Shown here one piece after another: positions 26,075-35,847 of a DNA stretch of 64,000 nt (position 1 is the stretch's first letter; each line of letters starts with the position of its first letter). The DNA comes from Rhizobium acidisoli. Lineage in GTDB: Bacteria > Pseudomonadota > Alphaproteobacteria > Rhizobiales > Rhizobiaceae. The notes under the pieces are model-generated. The model was not told where the DNA came from. It was given only the letters and a program-made list of their open reading frames with translations, and made no database searches. Position numbers and translations under genes: made by a program. The stretch covers positions 2,356,001 to 2,420,000 of the forward strand of contig NZ_CP034998.1 of the NCBI RefSeq assembly GCF_002531755.2, read 5' to 3'.

Positions 26075-27976
26075 ATGACGTCAACACGTGCAGACAATAC
26101 GGGTGAAGGTGCCGGCCGTAAGGGCTTTGTCGGACTGGTCGTCGGCGCGATCGGCGTCGTCTATGGCGATATCGGCACCAGCCCACTCTATGCTCTTCGT
26201 GAGGCGCTGAGGCCCTTTGCCGCCGATGGCGTGCATGAGGCCGAGGTCATCGGGCTCATTTCGCTGATGGTCTGGACGCTGACGATCATTGTGACCTTCA
26301 AATATGTGCTCTTCCTTCTCAGGGCGGATAATGACGGCGAAGGCGGCACGCTGTCGCTTCTCGCCCTCCTGATGAAGAAGATGGGACGGAACGTTCCGGT
26401 GCTCTTCTTCGCCGGCCTGATCGGGGCGGCTCTCTTCATCGGCGATGCAATGATCACGCCAGCTCTGTCGGTCATGTCGGCGCTCGAAGGCCTGAAGCTG
26501 GTCACCCCGGCCTTTGCCGACTATGTCCCGCTTGCGTCGGCTGCAATCATGATCGTTCTGTTTGGCGTCCAGTCGCGGGGAACCGCTGCCGTCTCGATGT
26601 TTTTCGGGCCGATCACGGTGTTGTGGTTTCTGGCGATGGCGGCGGGCGGTCTGATCCATATCGGTGACGACTGGGCGATTTTGGAGGCGCTCAATCCGGT
26701 CAATGCATTTCTGTTCCTCACCCATGCCGGCACGGTCGGCCTCATCGTTCTCGGCGCCGTCTTTCTGACCGTCACCGGCTGCGAAGCGCTCTATGCCGAT
26801 CTCGGCCATTTCGGGCGCCGCCCGATCCAGACGGCATGGTTCGTGCTGGTCTTTCCGGCATTGCTTCTCAACTATCTCGGACAAGGCGCGCTCGTGCTCG
26901 CCCATCCCGAAGCCGCTGCCAATCCATTCTTTCTGATGTATCCCGATTGGGCCTTGCTGCCGGTGGTTCTGCTGGCGACGATGGCGACGATCATTGCCAG
27001 CCAGGCTGTCATCACCGGTGCGTTTTCGCTGGCCCGCTCGGCGGTTCATCTCGGCTTCCTGCCGCGGCTGCGGATCAAGTTCACGTCGGAGACCAACACT
27101 GGCCAGATCTACGTGCCGAGCGTCAATCTTCTCCTCTTGGTCGGCGTCTTGATGCTGATCTTTTCCTTCGGCGACTCCGAGTCGCTGGCGACAGCCTACG
27201 GCATCTCGGTGACCGGAACCATGGTCATCTCGACCATGCTGGTCTTCCAGTTCCTCCGCGCCGTCTGGGGCTACTCCCTCGTGCTCGCCGCTGCCCTGCT
27301 GCTGCCGCTCTTCATCATCGAAGTCCTGTTCCTGGCGGCCAACCTCTTGAAGATCTACGATGGCGGCTGGGTTCCGGTCGCCCTCGCGCTGGCGATCATG
27401 ATCCTGATGTGGACATGGACCCGCGGGCAGGCCTATCTGAAGAGACTGCGCGCCAACAATGAGATCCCGCTCGATTCCTTCATCAGATCGATCGAGCGGA
27501 AGTCGGACCATTCGCCGGTCACCGTTCCGGGAACGGCAGTCTTCCTGACCAGCGTCCCGGACCGGACGCCGAACGTTCTGCTCCACAATCTCAAGCACAA
27601 CCACGTGCTCCACCAGCAGAACGTCATCCTAACCGTCTGGACCGAAGACGAACCTTATGTCCCCGACAACAGGCGCATCAAGATCAGCCAACTCTCGCCG
27701 CGCTTCGTGCGCCTTGATCTCACCTTCGGCTTCATGGACGATCCTGATGTCACCAGGGCGCTGGCGCTCTGCCGGGAGGGCGGTTTCAAGTTCGAGATCA
27801 TGAAAACCTCTTTCTATCTCGGCCGCCGGAACCTCGTGAGGACGCCGAACACCGGCCTGCCCGGCTGGCAGGAGCGCATATTCATGGCATTGGAAGGCTT
27901 GGCGATCGATCCTTCCGATTACTTCAACCTGCCGTCGAACCGCGTCGTCGAGCTCGGCGAACAGATTGCCATTTAG
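26075..27976 (+). CDS. kup: Kup potassium uptake protein
   Basis: A 633-residue KUP/HAK/KT transporter that imports potassium with protons across the inner membrane. The family hallmark [19 protein letters not shown] is at residues about 24-42, followed by about twelve transmembrane segments (for example [16 protein letters not shown]) and a roughly 150-residue cytoplasmic tail. The ATG at 26075 with upstream GAGCGGGG matches family length; the frame is open from 25847. Rhizobia often carry several kup copies. Divergent from the MFS gene; convergent with the antiporter. Confidence 0.95.
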   Translation: MTSTRADNTGEGAGRKGFVGLVVGAIGVVYGDIGTSPLYALREALRPFAADGVHEAEVIGLISLMVWTLTIIVTFKYVLFLLRADNDGEGGTLSLLALLMKKMGRNVPVLFFAGLIGAALFIGDAMITPALSVMSALEGLKLVTPAFADYVPLASAAIMIVLFGVQSRGTAAVSMFFGPITVLWFLAMAAGGLIHIGDDWAILEALNPVNAFLFLTHAGTVGLIVLGAVFLTVTGCEALYADLGHFGRRPIQTAWFVLVFPALLLNYLGQGALVLAHPEAAANPFFLMYPDWALLPVVLLATMATIIASQAVITGAFSLARSAVHLGFLPRLRIKFTSETNTGQIYVPSVNLLLLVGVLMLIFSFGDSESLATAYGISVTGTMVISTMLVFQFLRAVWGYSLVLAAALLLPLFIIEVLFLAANLLKIYDGGWVPVALALAIMILMWTWTRGQAYLKRLRANNEIPLDSFIRSIERKSDHSPVTVPGTAVFLTSVPDRTPNVLLHNLKHNHVLHQQNVILTVWTEDEPYVPDNRRIKISQLSPRFVRLDLTFGFMDDPDVTRALALCREGGFKFEIMKTSFYLGRRNLVRTPNTGLPGWQERIFMALEGLAIDPSDYFNLPSNRVVELGEQIAI

Positions 27977-28036
27977 CGCGGGAAGCCAAGTTTGCAGTGG
28001 CGGATAGGCACGCGCCGCGGTGCGAGATACCGAACG

Positions 28037-29617
28037 TCAGGCCTTGGCCGAGATCGCGCTCAGTTCCTCGAGATCGAGATCGCGTTCCAGCTCGTCCAAC
28101 GTCTCGTCATCGATGTCGCCGGCGCGGTGGAGGCGAATGAGTTCCCGGCGCCCCGTCGCAACCGCTTCGAGAACGACGTCGAAATGAGCATGGAGCAGCG
28201 GCACGTAATGCTCGGTTCTCTCGGCATAGTCGACGATCGCCGTCGCCCTGCGCTGATAGCGCTCCAGCAATTGCGGATGGATGAGCTTTCCCTCTGTGTC
28301 ATAGGCCAGGTTTTGCACGATCCCGAGCTGCACCTGTGCCATGGCGGCTTCCGCCTGGCTCATTGTCAGGCGCGCTCTTTCCGTCTCGGGCGCCAGCCGC
28401 GCCCAGGCAATCACCCGCCCCAATGTCGTGCCCTGCACGAGCACGGTTCCGAGAATGACGGTAAAGGACGTGGCGAGAATGAAGTCACGGCCCGGGAAAC
28501 CTTCGGGCAGGCTCAGCGCCAAGGCGAGTGTGACGACGCCGCGCACGCCTGCCCAGCTCAGAACGGTTGCCCCGCCTGCGCCGAGCGGCCGGGTACGTGT
28601 GAACCCCAGCGCTGCACATGACTTGATGACGAGATCGGAGGCAAAGACCCAGGCAAACCGCGCGGCTACGAGTGTCACGAGGACTGCCAGCATCGGCAGT
28701 CCCATTGTCGCGATCACGGTGCTAAAGCCGCCGCCGCGTTCGACGACATCCCGGAGCGACAGCCCGATCAATGTGAAGACCGCCGCTTCCATCAGGAAGA
28801 TCATCACCGTCCAGAACGACGTGCCGCGCATGCGCGTGGCCGCTGAAAATACCGTGTGCTGGTGCCAGGAGGCGACCAAGCCCGTGGTCACGGTGGCAAT
28901 GACGCCGGAAACATGCAGCAGTTCGCCGAACAGATAGGAAATCCAGCCGAGCAGCACGGTGGCCGCAATGATCAGGTAATCATCGCCGAGATGCCGGATG
29001 AGTTTGACCCATGCGGCTGCAATGACGATGCCGACGATGGCGCCGCCGAGCGCCAGCACGAAGAAGTCGCCAACCGCCTCCCCCGCGCTGAAGGCGCCCG
29101 TTGCGGCGGCGGCAACGGCAAAACGGAAAAGAACCAGGCCGCTCGCATCGTTGAGCAGGCTCTCGCCTTCCAGCAGAATCTGCAGCCGCCGTGGCAGCCT
29201 GACGCGCTCGAGCACGGCGCGCGCCGAGACCGCGTCCGGCGGCGCAACGATCGCGCCCAGTGCCGCGCAGGCGGCCCAGGGAAGTGACGGAAAGATAAGA
29301 TGGACGACAACGGCCACGACGACGCAGGTGAAGAAGACCGCGCCGACGGCAAGCGAGGCGATCCCGATCATGTGGCGCCGCAGCCGCGACAGCGCGATGG
29401 ACCAGGCGCCATCCATCAACAGCGGCGGCAGGAAGATGACCAGCACCAGCCCGGGATCGACTGAAATCGCCGGCAGTCCCGGCACAAAGGCCAGCAAAGC
29501 GCCACCGGTCAGCAGCGCGACGGACGGCGGCAGTCCGAGCCTGTGGGCGGCATAGTGCAGCGCGATGATCGCCAGAAACATCGCGATAACGAGCTCGAAT
29601 AACTGGGTTGGTTCCAT
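28037..29617 (-). CDS. CPA1-type Na+/H+ antiporter
   Basis: A 526-residue monovalent cation:proton antiporter with about twelve transmembrane helices (residues 5-400) and a charged cytoplasmic tail (about 420-526). The ion-site region LQILLEGESLLNDASGLVLF carries the ND motif of electroneutral CPA1 proteins (NhaP/NHE-like), and APPDAVSAR lies upstream. It would exchange sodium or potassium for protons. It converges on kup, so sodium and potassium handling genes are neighbours but not one operon. Confidence 0.92.
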   Translation of the reverse strand: MEPTQLFELVIAMFLAIIALHYAAHRLGLPPSVALLTGGALLAFVPGLPAISVDPGLVLVIFLPPLLMDGAWSIALSRLRRHMIGIASLAVGAVFFTCVVVAVVVHLIFPSLPWAACAALGAIVAPPDAVSARAVLERVRLPRRLQILLEGESLLNDASGLVLFRFAVAAAATGAFSAGEAVGDFFVLALGGAIVGIVIAAAWVKLIRHLGDDYLIIAATVLLGWISYLFGELLHVSGVIATVTTGLVASWHQHTVFSAATRMRGTSFWTVMIFLMEAAVFTLIGLSLRDVVERGGGFSTVIATMGLPMLAVLVTLVAARFAWVFASDLVIKSCAALGFTRTRPLGAGGATVLSWAGVRGVVTLALALSLPEGFPGRDFILATSFTVILGTVLVQGTTLGRVIAWARLAPETERARLTMSQAEAAMAQVQLGIVQNLAYDTEGKLIHPQLLERYQRRATAIVDYAERTEHYVPLLHAHFDVVLEAVATGRRELIRLHRAGDIDDETLDELERDLDLEELSAISAKA

Positions 29618-29836
29618 GTGCCCTGCCCTGGCTCAGCAACGAATGTCGGATGCCTGCCGCAAAGAGTTACAGCGGCCTTGCGCATCTGAAAAGACACGAC
29701 GCGCTGTAAAGGCTGCGGAACCGGGAATGGCAAGTTTGGAGACTTTGACTCTCTCTGCCATCAATCATTGCCTGGATTTAATTGGAGTTTGCTGCGCATC
29801 CTCCTTACACGCTGCGTCTTCAGGAAAGGAAGACCG

Positions 29837-30613
29837 ATGCAAAGACGAACTCTGGTGCTGGGAGGTGCAGCCATTGCGGCCTCGACCGTAGCTGCAGCGG
29901 CGATCTGGCCACGGCGGCATATCACTGTTGCCGCCAGGACATTCGACTGGAAGGGAACGGATTTCCTGAGCGGCGGCACAAAGTCGGTCGCATGGGAAAA
30001 GCTGCCTGCGCCGCTCTTTCGCAGCCGTCCGAATTGCATCGTGACATCAGCACAAACCCTTGGCCCCTGCCACGTCAACAATATTCCGGCCCGTCAGGAC
30101 GTCTCGGAAGGAAAGGCCGGACTGCCGTTGCGGCTGGCCGTTCGCATCGTCCATGCCGCCGATTGCCGGCCGGTCGAGAGCGCCGATATCGAAATCTGGC
30201 ATACCGATCATCGTGGCATCTATTCCGGCCGCGAGGCTGCCGACATGTGTACGCTCGGTGATGCCGAGGCAATCAGCGGCCTCGCCTTTCGGGGGCGCCA
30301 GCTGACGGATGCTGAGGGGCAGGCAAGCTTCCTGACGGCCTATCCCGGATGGTACAAGGGCCGCACGCCGCATGTTCATTGCCGCATCCTCGTCGAAGGC
30401 AAGGAGCTTCTCGTCAGCCAGATCTATTTCGATGACACGCTGAGCGACATCATCTATGGCGAGCATCCGGACTATCTTGGACGCCCTCCCCGCGATACCC
30501 GCAATGAAGCGGACGGCATCTTCCCGGAGGATGCCGCCGATCACATATTCGACTTCGAGAAGCTCGATGGCGGCGTGCTTTCCGCCACCATCACGATCGG
30601 CCTCTCTTCGTAG
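29837..30613 (+). CDS. Intradiol ring-cleavage dioxygenase-like protein
   Basis: A 258-residue protein with an N-terminal export-like segment (MQRRTLVLGGAAIAASTVAA, with paired arginines as in Tat signals) and an intradiol dioxygenase domain. The iron-ligand pattern is visible: ADIEIWHTDHRGIYSG and, further on, TAYPGWYKGRTPHVHCRI (Tyr, His and His ligands). Such secreted members are related to catechol/protocatechuate dioxygenases. AGGAAAGGAAG precedes the ATG at 29837. Substrate not known. Confidence 0.88.
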   Translation: MQRRTLVLGGAAIAASTVAAAAIWPRRHITVAARTFDWKGTDFLSGGTKSVAWEKLPAPLFRSRPNCIVTSAQTLGPCHVNNIPARQDVSEGKAGLPLRLAVRIVHAADCRPVESADIEIWHTDHRGIYSGREAADMCTLGDAEAISGLAFRGRQLTDAEGQASFLTAYPGWYKGRTPHVHCRILVEGKELLVSQIYFDDTLSDIIYGEHPDYLGRPPRDTRNEADGIFPEDAADHIFDFEKLDGGVLSATITIGLSS

Positions 30614-30775
30614 GCGGAGAGCAGAGAAAGCCGCCGATCGCCAACTGCCGGCCGTGCCGGAATTCCTCCACCACAGAGGTTTTAAAGGACGATCTTGCAT
30701 CCGGTATGAAACCAGATGCAGCATTCCTGCGTACTAACTCTCGATAGCGGGATACAGGCAGCGAGGGTTGATGGC

Positions 30776-31057
30776 ATGGTCAGGAAAGAAGGCGTCGCAC
30801 ACATTGTCCGGCAAGTCGCCGAACAGGGGCTGGCCAGGCTGATGATGAGGCTGCCCGCGACGAGGGCAACGATCAGAGCCGCCGCGGCGAGCCAGCCCCA
30901 TCTTTACGAACTGTGCGGAGCCTATGGCGAGGCCTGCGCCGTTCTTGATCGCATGCGCAAGGATCTGTCGGCCGACCCGGCGATTGTCAGCGAATACGAG
31001 ATCATCTGCGCCGAAATCGAAATCGACGTCACCAGGATCCTGTTTGGCGGCCGATGA
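30776..31057 (+). CDS. Small helical hypothetical protein
   Basis: A 93-residue protein rich in helix-forming residues (IVRQVAEQGLARLMMRLPAT, AYGEACAVLDRMRKDL) ending ILFGGR. I chose the ATG at 30776 behind GAGGG; the open frame from 30716 has a weak N-terminus. No family recognised. It lies between the dioxygenase gene and the beta-helix pair, convergent with the latter. Confidence 0.5.
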   Translation: MVRKEGVAHIVRQVAEQGLARLMMRLPATRATIRAAAASQPHLYELCGAYGEACAVLDRMRKDLSADPAIVSEYEIICAEIEIDVTRILFGGR

Positions 31058-31076
31058 GCTGCGGCCGGTATCCTTT

Positions 31077-32567
31077 TCAGATCAGCACGCCATCCACATC
31101 GATGGAAATGCTCAGCGTATCCGTATCGAAATGATGCGCAGCCCCGTCGGAGATCTTATAGTGGAACGTCTCGCTGACGTCTCCGGTAACGCCGGCAAGC
31201 TTCGCCGCATCGAGCGTGTAGCTGTAGTCGCCATGATCGTCGACATGGATGGTGCCGTATTGGCCGGTCAGCGTCAGACCGTTCTTGCCGACGACTTCAC
31301 CCTCAAAGCGGCGAAGCAGCAGGATCCCATTGGCCGAACTGTCGTTTTCCAGCAGATTGCCGTGATGGGCGCCATCCGTGTCGGCTGAGATTTTCAAGCT
31401 GTCATGGGCCGCGACAATTATCGGGGCCGCGCCCACATGCGTTGTATCGCCGGCAACGTGACTATCAAGGCTGACAAACAGGGGGTCAGCCTCCTCGAGC
31501 GTCGTATTGTTGCTGACGGGAAAGGTGTTCGCGGCGATGATGGCCGGCGATATGCTGTAGGGCGTCACATCGCTGGCGATGACATTGTCGTGGAAAGCCC
31601 CGGATGCAGGCCTGTCGACCTTCAGCGCCGCCTGCGACAGGTCGTCGAAAACGTTGTTGTGGACGTCGATATCTTCGCGGACGTAACTGGTGGTGCCGGC
31701 AGAGCTGACCACCACGCCCCACACGCCATCATGGATGTAATTGCCTGAGATATCATAGTCCCTCGTATCGCCCTGGTCGCCGAGACCGACGGCGTAAGAC
31801 CAGCTGTAGCCGCCATATCCCGATATGTCGTTGTCGTGGATGGCGATATTCGTGCCCGCCTGGGTGGCCACCCCGAAGCCGCCGCCAACCAGCGTATTGT
31901 CCTCGATCACGGCATTGACAGGCCGGACGAGCGCCAGCACGCCCTTAGGGCTAACGGCCCCCGTCTGGTCGAGATAATTGCCGCTGATCAGGATGTTGCT
32001 GCTGTCGTTCATCTGCACGGCATCTGCCGTGGTGCCGTGAGCATTGGTGACGGTATTGTTGAGAAGGGTGACGCCGTTGATCTTCTCGATCCAGACGCCG
32101 TCGCCATTCACGTCGTTGATCGTGCTGTTTTCGATGGTGATGTTCGAGCCCGTCCGGAAGGTGACGGAACCGGACTTGCCCGCCAAACCGGTGTGATCGA
32201 CCTCGACATTGCGCACCGTCCAGTTCGAAACATAACCGCCATAGATGGCTGCTCCGCCGGTATCCGAGATCTTGATGTTCTCGATGACGATGTTCGACGC
32301 ATAAAGGCTGTGAATGCCGTCGCCTGGACTATGGATGACCGGCGCATCGCCGATCCCGTAGCTGCCGATGGTGATCGGGGCGCTGGCGGTGCCGGAATAT
32401 TTCAGGTCGAGCTGATCGTTATAAACGCTTCCGGCGGCGAGCAGCACGGTGTCGCCGGGCTGCAGCTTCAAATTTTCCACCGCCCAGAAGGATGCAAAAG
32501 GCGCATCCTCGCTCGTGCCGCTGTTGTTGTTGGCGCCTGTCGCCGAGTTCACATAATAGACTGTCAT
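31077..32567 (-). CDS. Beta-helix repeat protein with C-terminal VCBS-like domain (copy B)
   Basis: A 496-residue protein. It starts MTVYYVNSATGANNNSGT and residues about 50-380 form right-handed parallel beta-helix coils (repeated NIVIENIKIS, NITIENSTINDV, NILISGNYLDQ and similar rungs). Residues about 395-496 form a VCBS/cadherin-like beta domain (ENDSSANGILLLRR, YGTIHVDDHGDYSYTL, DTLSISIDVDG). There is no N-terminal signal; VCBS-tailed rhizobial glycanases are often exported by type I secretion (PrsDE), so export of this one is inferred. Start chosen at the ATG corresponding to copy A. Likely a polysaccharide-modifying or -binding surface protein. Confidence 0.8.
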   Translation of the reverse strand: MTVYYVNSATGANNNSGTSEDAPFASFWAVENLKLQPGDTVLLAAGSVYNDQLDLKYSGTASAPITIGSYGIGDAPVIHSPGDGIHSLYASNIVIENIKISDTGGAAIYGGYVSNWTVRNVEVDHTGLAGKSGSVTFRTGSNITIENSTINDVNGDGVWIEKINGVTLLNNTVTNAHGTTADAVQMNDSSNILISGNYLDQTGAVSPKGVLALVRPVNAVIEDNTLVGGGFGVATQAGTNIAIHDNDISGYGGYSWSYAVGLGDQGDTRDYDISGNYIHDGVWGVVVSSAGTTSYVREDIDVHNNVFDDLSQAALKVDRPASGAFHDNVIASDVTPYSISPAIIAANTFPVSNNTTLEEADPLFVSLDSHVAGDTTHVGAAPIIVAAHDSLKISADTDGAHHGNLLENDSSANGILLLRRFEGEVVGKNGLTLTGQYGTIHVDDHGDYSYTLDAAKLAGVTGDVSETFHYKISDGAAHHFDTDTLSISIDVDGVLI

Positions 32568-32828
32568 ATCGCCATATGCTCGCATTGTCGCGCAGCTGTT
32601 TGGGGATCAGCTGCGATGAGTGGATCGGATGCGGTCGGGGCGAAAGGCCATAGGACAATCTTCGATTGTCCCGACGGCGGTAGACAGGCTGTGGCCTGCA
32701 ATGCTCCCGAGAAGCCTGGCGGTGGCTGCATCCTCGACAATACAACTTACGAGAAAATAATCTATAAAATAACGACCGAAAGGTGAATGAAACGGTAACG
32801 GACCGTTTGCAATGAACGTAAGGGAATG

Positions 32829-32880
32829 GCCGCCCTCGCCCTTCAACGCCCCTTACGGGACGCTTCAGGACAAGGGCGGA
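32829..32880. repeat. Diverged dispersed palindrome between the beta-helix genes
   Basis: GGCCGCCCTCGCCCTTCAACG with partner GCTTCAGGACAAGGGCGG across CCCCTTACGGGA. It is a degenerate member of the repeat family seen at 17464 and lies 19 nt past the stop of copy A, where it may act as a terminator. The remaining 330-base gap has AT-rich sequence near 32745-32785 likely to hold the copy B promoter. Confidence 0.6.
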
Positions 32881-32898
32881 GGGAGGCCGTGCCCTATC

Positions 32899-34389
32899 TC
32901 AGCTCAGCAAACCATCCATATGGATGAAGACGGTCAGCGTATCCGCGTCGCTGTGATGCGAGGTTCCATCGTCGATGCCGTACTTGAAAGACTCGCTCAC
33001 ATGCCCGCTATGGTCGTCGGGCAGCTTCGTTTCATCGAGCGTATAGGCATAGTTGCCCTCCCGGTCCACGTGGATGGAACCGTAGTCTCCAGTCAGCGTC
33101 AGGCCGTGTTTGCCGACGGCTTCGTCGCCGAAGCGGCGAAGCACCAGCGTGTCGTTGTCGGAGCTGTCGTTTTCCAGAAGATTGCCGCGATGGGCTTCGC
33201 CCGTATCGGTGAAGATCTTCAGATTGTCGTGGACGGCGACGACTGCCGGATCGGCAACCGCCTCCGTCGTGGCGGCAATCTTGGTCTCGGTGCTTGCAAG
33301 CGCCGTCTCGACATTTGCGACCGTGTGGTTGTTGCTGACGGAAAAGGTATGCGCGTCGACGATGGCGGGCGATATGCTGGTGGCCTTGACGCCGGTCTCG
33401 ATGGTGTTGCTGTAGAAGGAGCCGGACGCCGGCCTGTCGACCTTCAGCGCCGCCTGGGTGAGGTCGTCGAAGACATTGTCGTGGACCTTGATATTCGTGA
33501 GGCTATAGCTGGTGCCGGTGGCGCCGCTGACGGCCACGCCCCAAGCGCCATCGTGAATATGGTTGCCCGAGATGTCGTAATCCCGCGCACTGCCCTGATC
33601 GCCGAGGCCGACGGCGAAGGACCAGCTGTAACCGTGATATCCCGATATGTCGTTGCCGTGGATAGCGACGTTCTTGCCCGCAGGCGCGCTGATGCCGAAG
33701 CCCCCGCCAGTCAGGACATTGTCCGCGACCACGGCATCGGTGGCCCGCACCAGCGCGATCCCCCCCTTCGGACTGACGGCATGCGTCTGGTCGAGATGAT
33801 TGCCCTTGATCAGAATGTTGCTGCTGTCGTTGAGCTGCATCGCATCGGCCGTAGAGCCATTGGCGCTGGTAACGGTATTGTTGAGAAGTTTGACGCCGCT
33901 GACCTTTTCGATCCAGAAGCCGTCGCCTTTGACATCAGATATCTTGCTGTCTTCGACCGTGACGTTCTTGCTGTTCCTGAAGGTGACGGCACCTGCGTTT
34001 TCCGACATTCCACTCTTGGCGATCTCGACATCGCGGACCGTCCAGTTGGTGACATCGCCGCCATAGATGGCCGCACCGCCGGTGTTCGATATTTTGAGGT
34101 TCTCGATGACGATGTTCGAGGCATAAAGACTGTGAATGCCATCGCCGCCGCTGTGGATAACGGGCGCGGCCCCCGTTCCGTAACTGCCGATCTTGATCGG
34201 CGCAGTCTCGCTGCCGGAATATTTGATATCGAACTGTTCGTTGAACACGCTTCCCTTGGCAAGAAGCACGCTGTCTCCCGGTTTCAGTCCCAAGGATTCC
34301 ACTTTGGACAAAGTCGCAAAAGCCGATTTCTGGTCCGTCCCGCCATTGCGGTCGGAGCCAGTCGCTGAGTTCACATAGTAGATTGTCAT
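32899..34389 (-). CDS. Beta-helix repeat protein with C-terminal VCBS-like domain (copy A)
   Basis: A 496-residue paralog of copy B, with the same start (MTIYYVNSATGSDRNGGT), beta-helix rungs (NIVIENLKISNTGGAAI, NVTVEDSKISDVKG, NILIKGNHLDQT) and the same VCBS-like end (DTLTVFIHMDGLLS). Both copies share the untranslated sequence GGCGATATGAC before and at the start codon, showing that the duplication included the translation signal. The function and export route are inferred as for copy B. Upstream of copy A are 245 bases without recognised features. Confidence 0.8.
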   Translation of the reverse strand: MTIYYVNSATGSDRNGGTDQKSAFATLSKVESLGLKPGDSVLLAKGSVFNEQFDIKYSGSETAPIKIGSYGTGAAPVIHSGGDGIHSLYASNIVIENLKISNTGGAAIYGGDVTNWTVRDVEIAKSGMSENAGAVTFRNSKNVTVEDSKISDVKGDGFWIEKVSGVKLLNNTVTSANGSTADAMQLNDSSNILIKGNHLDQTHAVSPKGGIALVRATDAVVADNVLTGGGFGISAPAGKNVAIHGNDISGYHGYSWSFAVGLGDQGSARDYDISGNHIHDGAWGVAVSGATGTSYSLTNIKVHDNVFDDLTQAALKVDRPASGSFYSNTIETGVKATSISPAIVDAHTFSVSNNHTVANVETALASTETKIAATTEAVADPAVVAVHDNLKIFTDTGEAHRGNLLENDSSDNDTLVLRRFGDEAVGKHGLTLTGDYGSIHVDREGNYAYTLDETKLPDDHSGHVSESFKYGIDDGTSHHSDADTLTVFIHMDGLLS

Positions 34390-34634
34390 ATCGCCAATGT
34401 TGCCCTGTTCGTCGGATCGCTACATTGCCACGCGAATCGACCGGAACCGGCCGTCCGAACGCGGCGGGGGCAACCCGCCACGGCAAAAGGGCGAGAAGAT
34501 GTTGTCAATGCGGCAGCGGGTCGGTTTGCGGACCTTACTCCACAGGCAATGCCCGGATTTGCTAAGCCACTGGAAAGATGCAACTTATCCGAAAAATTTC
34601 CGGCGGCGTAATTGCATGAATCGGCGGCACTACT
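34390..34634. other. Intergenic region
   Basis: Holds the expected promoter of the beta-helix pair on the minus strand and the end of the export cassette. No repeat unit or RNA structure recognised. Confidence 0.4.
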
Positions 34635-35843
34635 TCACCCCCTCGCCCGCAACGCCGCCCTCAGCGGCAGCCTTGCCGCCGCCAGCGCCGGCAAGGCGCC
34701 GCCGATCACCCCGACCACCAGCCCCAGAAGCCCGGCGGTTAAAATCACATCTGGTGTCACGACCAACTGGAACGCCATCTTCGTATTGTTGGCGCCCATC
34801 GTGCTCGCCTGCCAGCCGTTAAAGGCAAGACGGGAGGCGAGGATGCCGACACCGGCGCCGGCTACAGACAGCAGCACCGCCTCGACCCAGGTGGCGACGA
34901 AGGCCGGCAGGCGGGGAAAGCCGAGCAGGCGCAGCGTGGCGATCTCGACGCCGCGGTCGGAGACCGAGCTCATCATCGTATTCAAAGCGCCCGCCGTCGC
35001 GCCGACCGCCATCAGCAGCGCGATCGGCCAGCCGAACAGGCGGATCAGGCTCTCGGTGCGCTCGGCCTGCGCGGCATAGAGATCAGCCTCGGGGATAGCG
35101 GTGAGCGGCGTGCCTGATAGATCGGACAGACGCTCGCGCAGCACCGCCAGTGCTGTTGCAGGGTCGCCGCCGGCAAGCCGCACGCGCAGGCTCTGCACCT
35201 GCCCCTGACGGTCGAAGGCCGATTGCACCGCGTCCAGGTCCGCCCAGATCTCGGATTCGAAGGCACTGCCGCCGGAGGTGAAATGGCCGGCGACGGTCCA
35301 GTCGACCGCGCCGAACCGCACCTTCTGGCCAACGGAAAAGCCGGGAAAAGCGTCTGCGATGCGGGCGCCGACGACGATCTCGCGTGCGCCCGGTGCAAAC
35401 AGCCGCCCCTGCGAAAGCCGGGCGCGGCCGCGCAGATCGAGCCCCGTGCGGTCCATGCCCCGCAACGACAGCGTCTGCTCGGCACCGTCGCTCCCCTTTA
35501 CATCGATCGGCACGATGGTCTCGCGTGACAGCGCCAGCCCGCCGGCCCCGTCGCGTGCGATCCCGGTCTCGCCGCTGATGGCGGTCAGGCTGCGGATCGC
35601 ATCTGCCGGCACGTCGGAGCCGGTTTCCTGGTTGGTGCCGCCACCGAGGATGACGGCGATGTCTGGCGAGCCGGCGCCGGCAAGAGCGGCCTCGAAACCG
35701 CGCGCCATCGCCAGAAACCCTGCCAGCACCGCCACCACGAGGGCGACCGACAGCACCATCGACAACGAAATCGTGAGCCGCCGCGGCAGGCTGCCGAGAT
35801 TGATTCTGATCATGAGAAAGGTCTGCTTGAGCGCTGATGACAT
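34635..35843 (-). CDS. FtsX-family ABC permease (distal)
   Basis: A 402-residue MacB/FtsX-type permease with one N-terminal helix (LSMVLSVALVVAVLAGF), a large periplasmic domain (about 50-270) and three C-terminal helices (GWPIALLMAVGATAGAL and onward). It starts MSSALKQTFLMIRINLGSL four bases after the stop codon of the upstream permease, so the two are translationally coupled. With the ATPase at 36984 and the adaptor at 37967 it forms an export cassette. Confidence 0.88.
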   Translation of the reverse strand: MSSALKQTFLMIRINLGSLPRRLTISLSMVLSVALVVAVLAGFLAMARGFEAALAGAGSPDIAVILGGGTNQETGSDVPADAIRSLTAISGETGIARDGAGGLALSRETIVPIDVKGSDGAEQTLSLRGMDRTGLDLRGRARLSQGRLFAPGAREIVVGARIADAFPGFSVGQKVRFGAVDWTVAGHFTSGGSAFESEIWADLDAVQSAFDRQGQVQSLRVRLAGGDPATALAVLRERLSDLSGTPLTAIPEADLYAAQAERTESLIRLFGWPIALLMAVGATAGALNTMMSSVSDRGVEIATLRLLGFPRLPAFVATWVEAVLLSVAGAGVGILASRLAFNGWQASTMGANNTKMAFQLVVTPDVILTAGLLGLVVGVIGGALPALAAARLPLRAALRARG

Positions 35844-35847
35844 TGGA

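Noticed and set aside
26081..27613. 510-codon open frame antisense to kup
   Set aside because: Composition (many Asp, Arg, Gln, His in blocks) is the mirror of kup codons; no start signal and no family similarity.
31836..34368. Two long plus-strand frames opposite the beta-helix genes
   Set aside because: They mirror the repetitive beta-helix codons and lack ribosome sites; the minus-strand proteins have clear domain structure.
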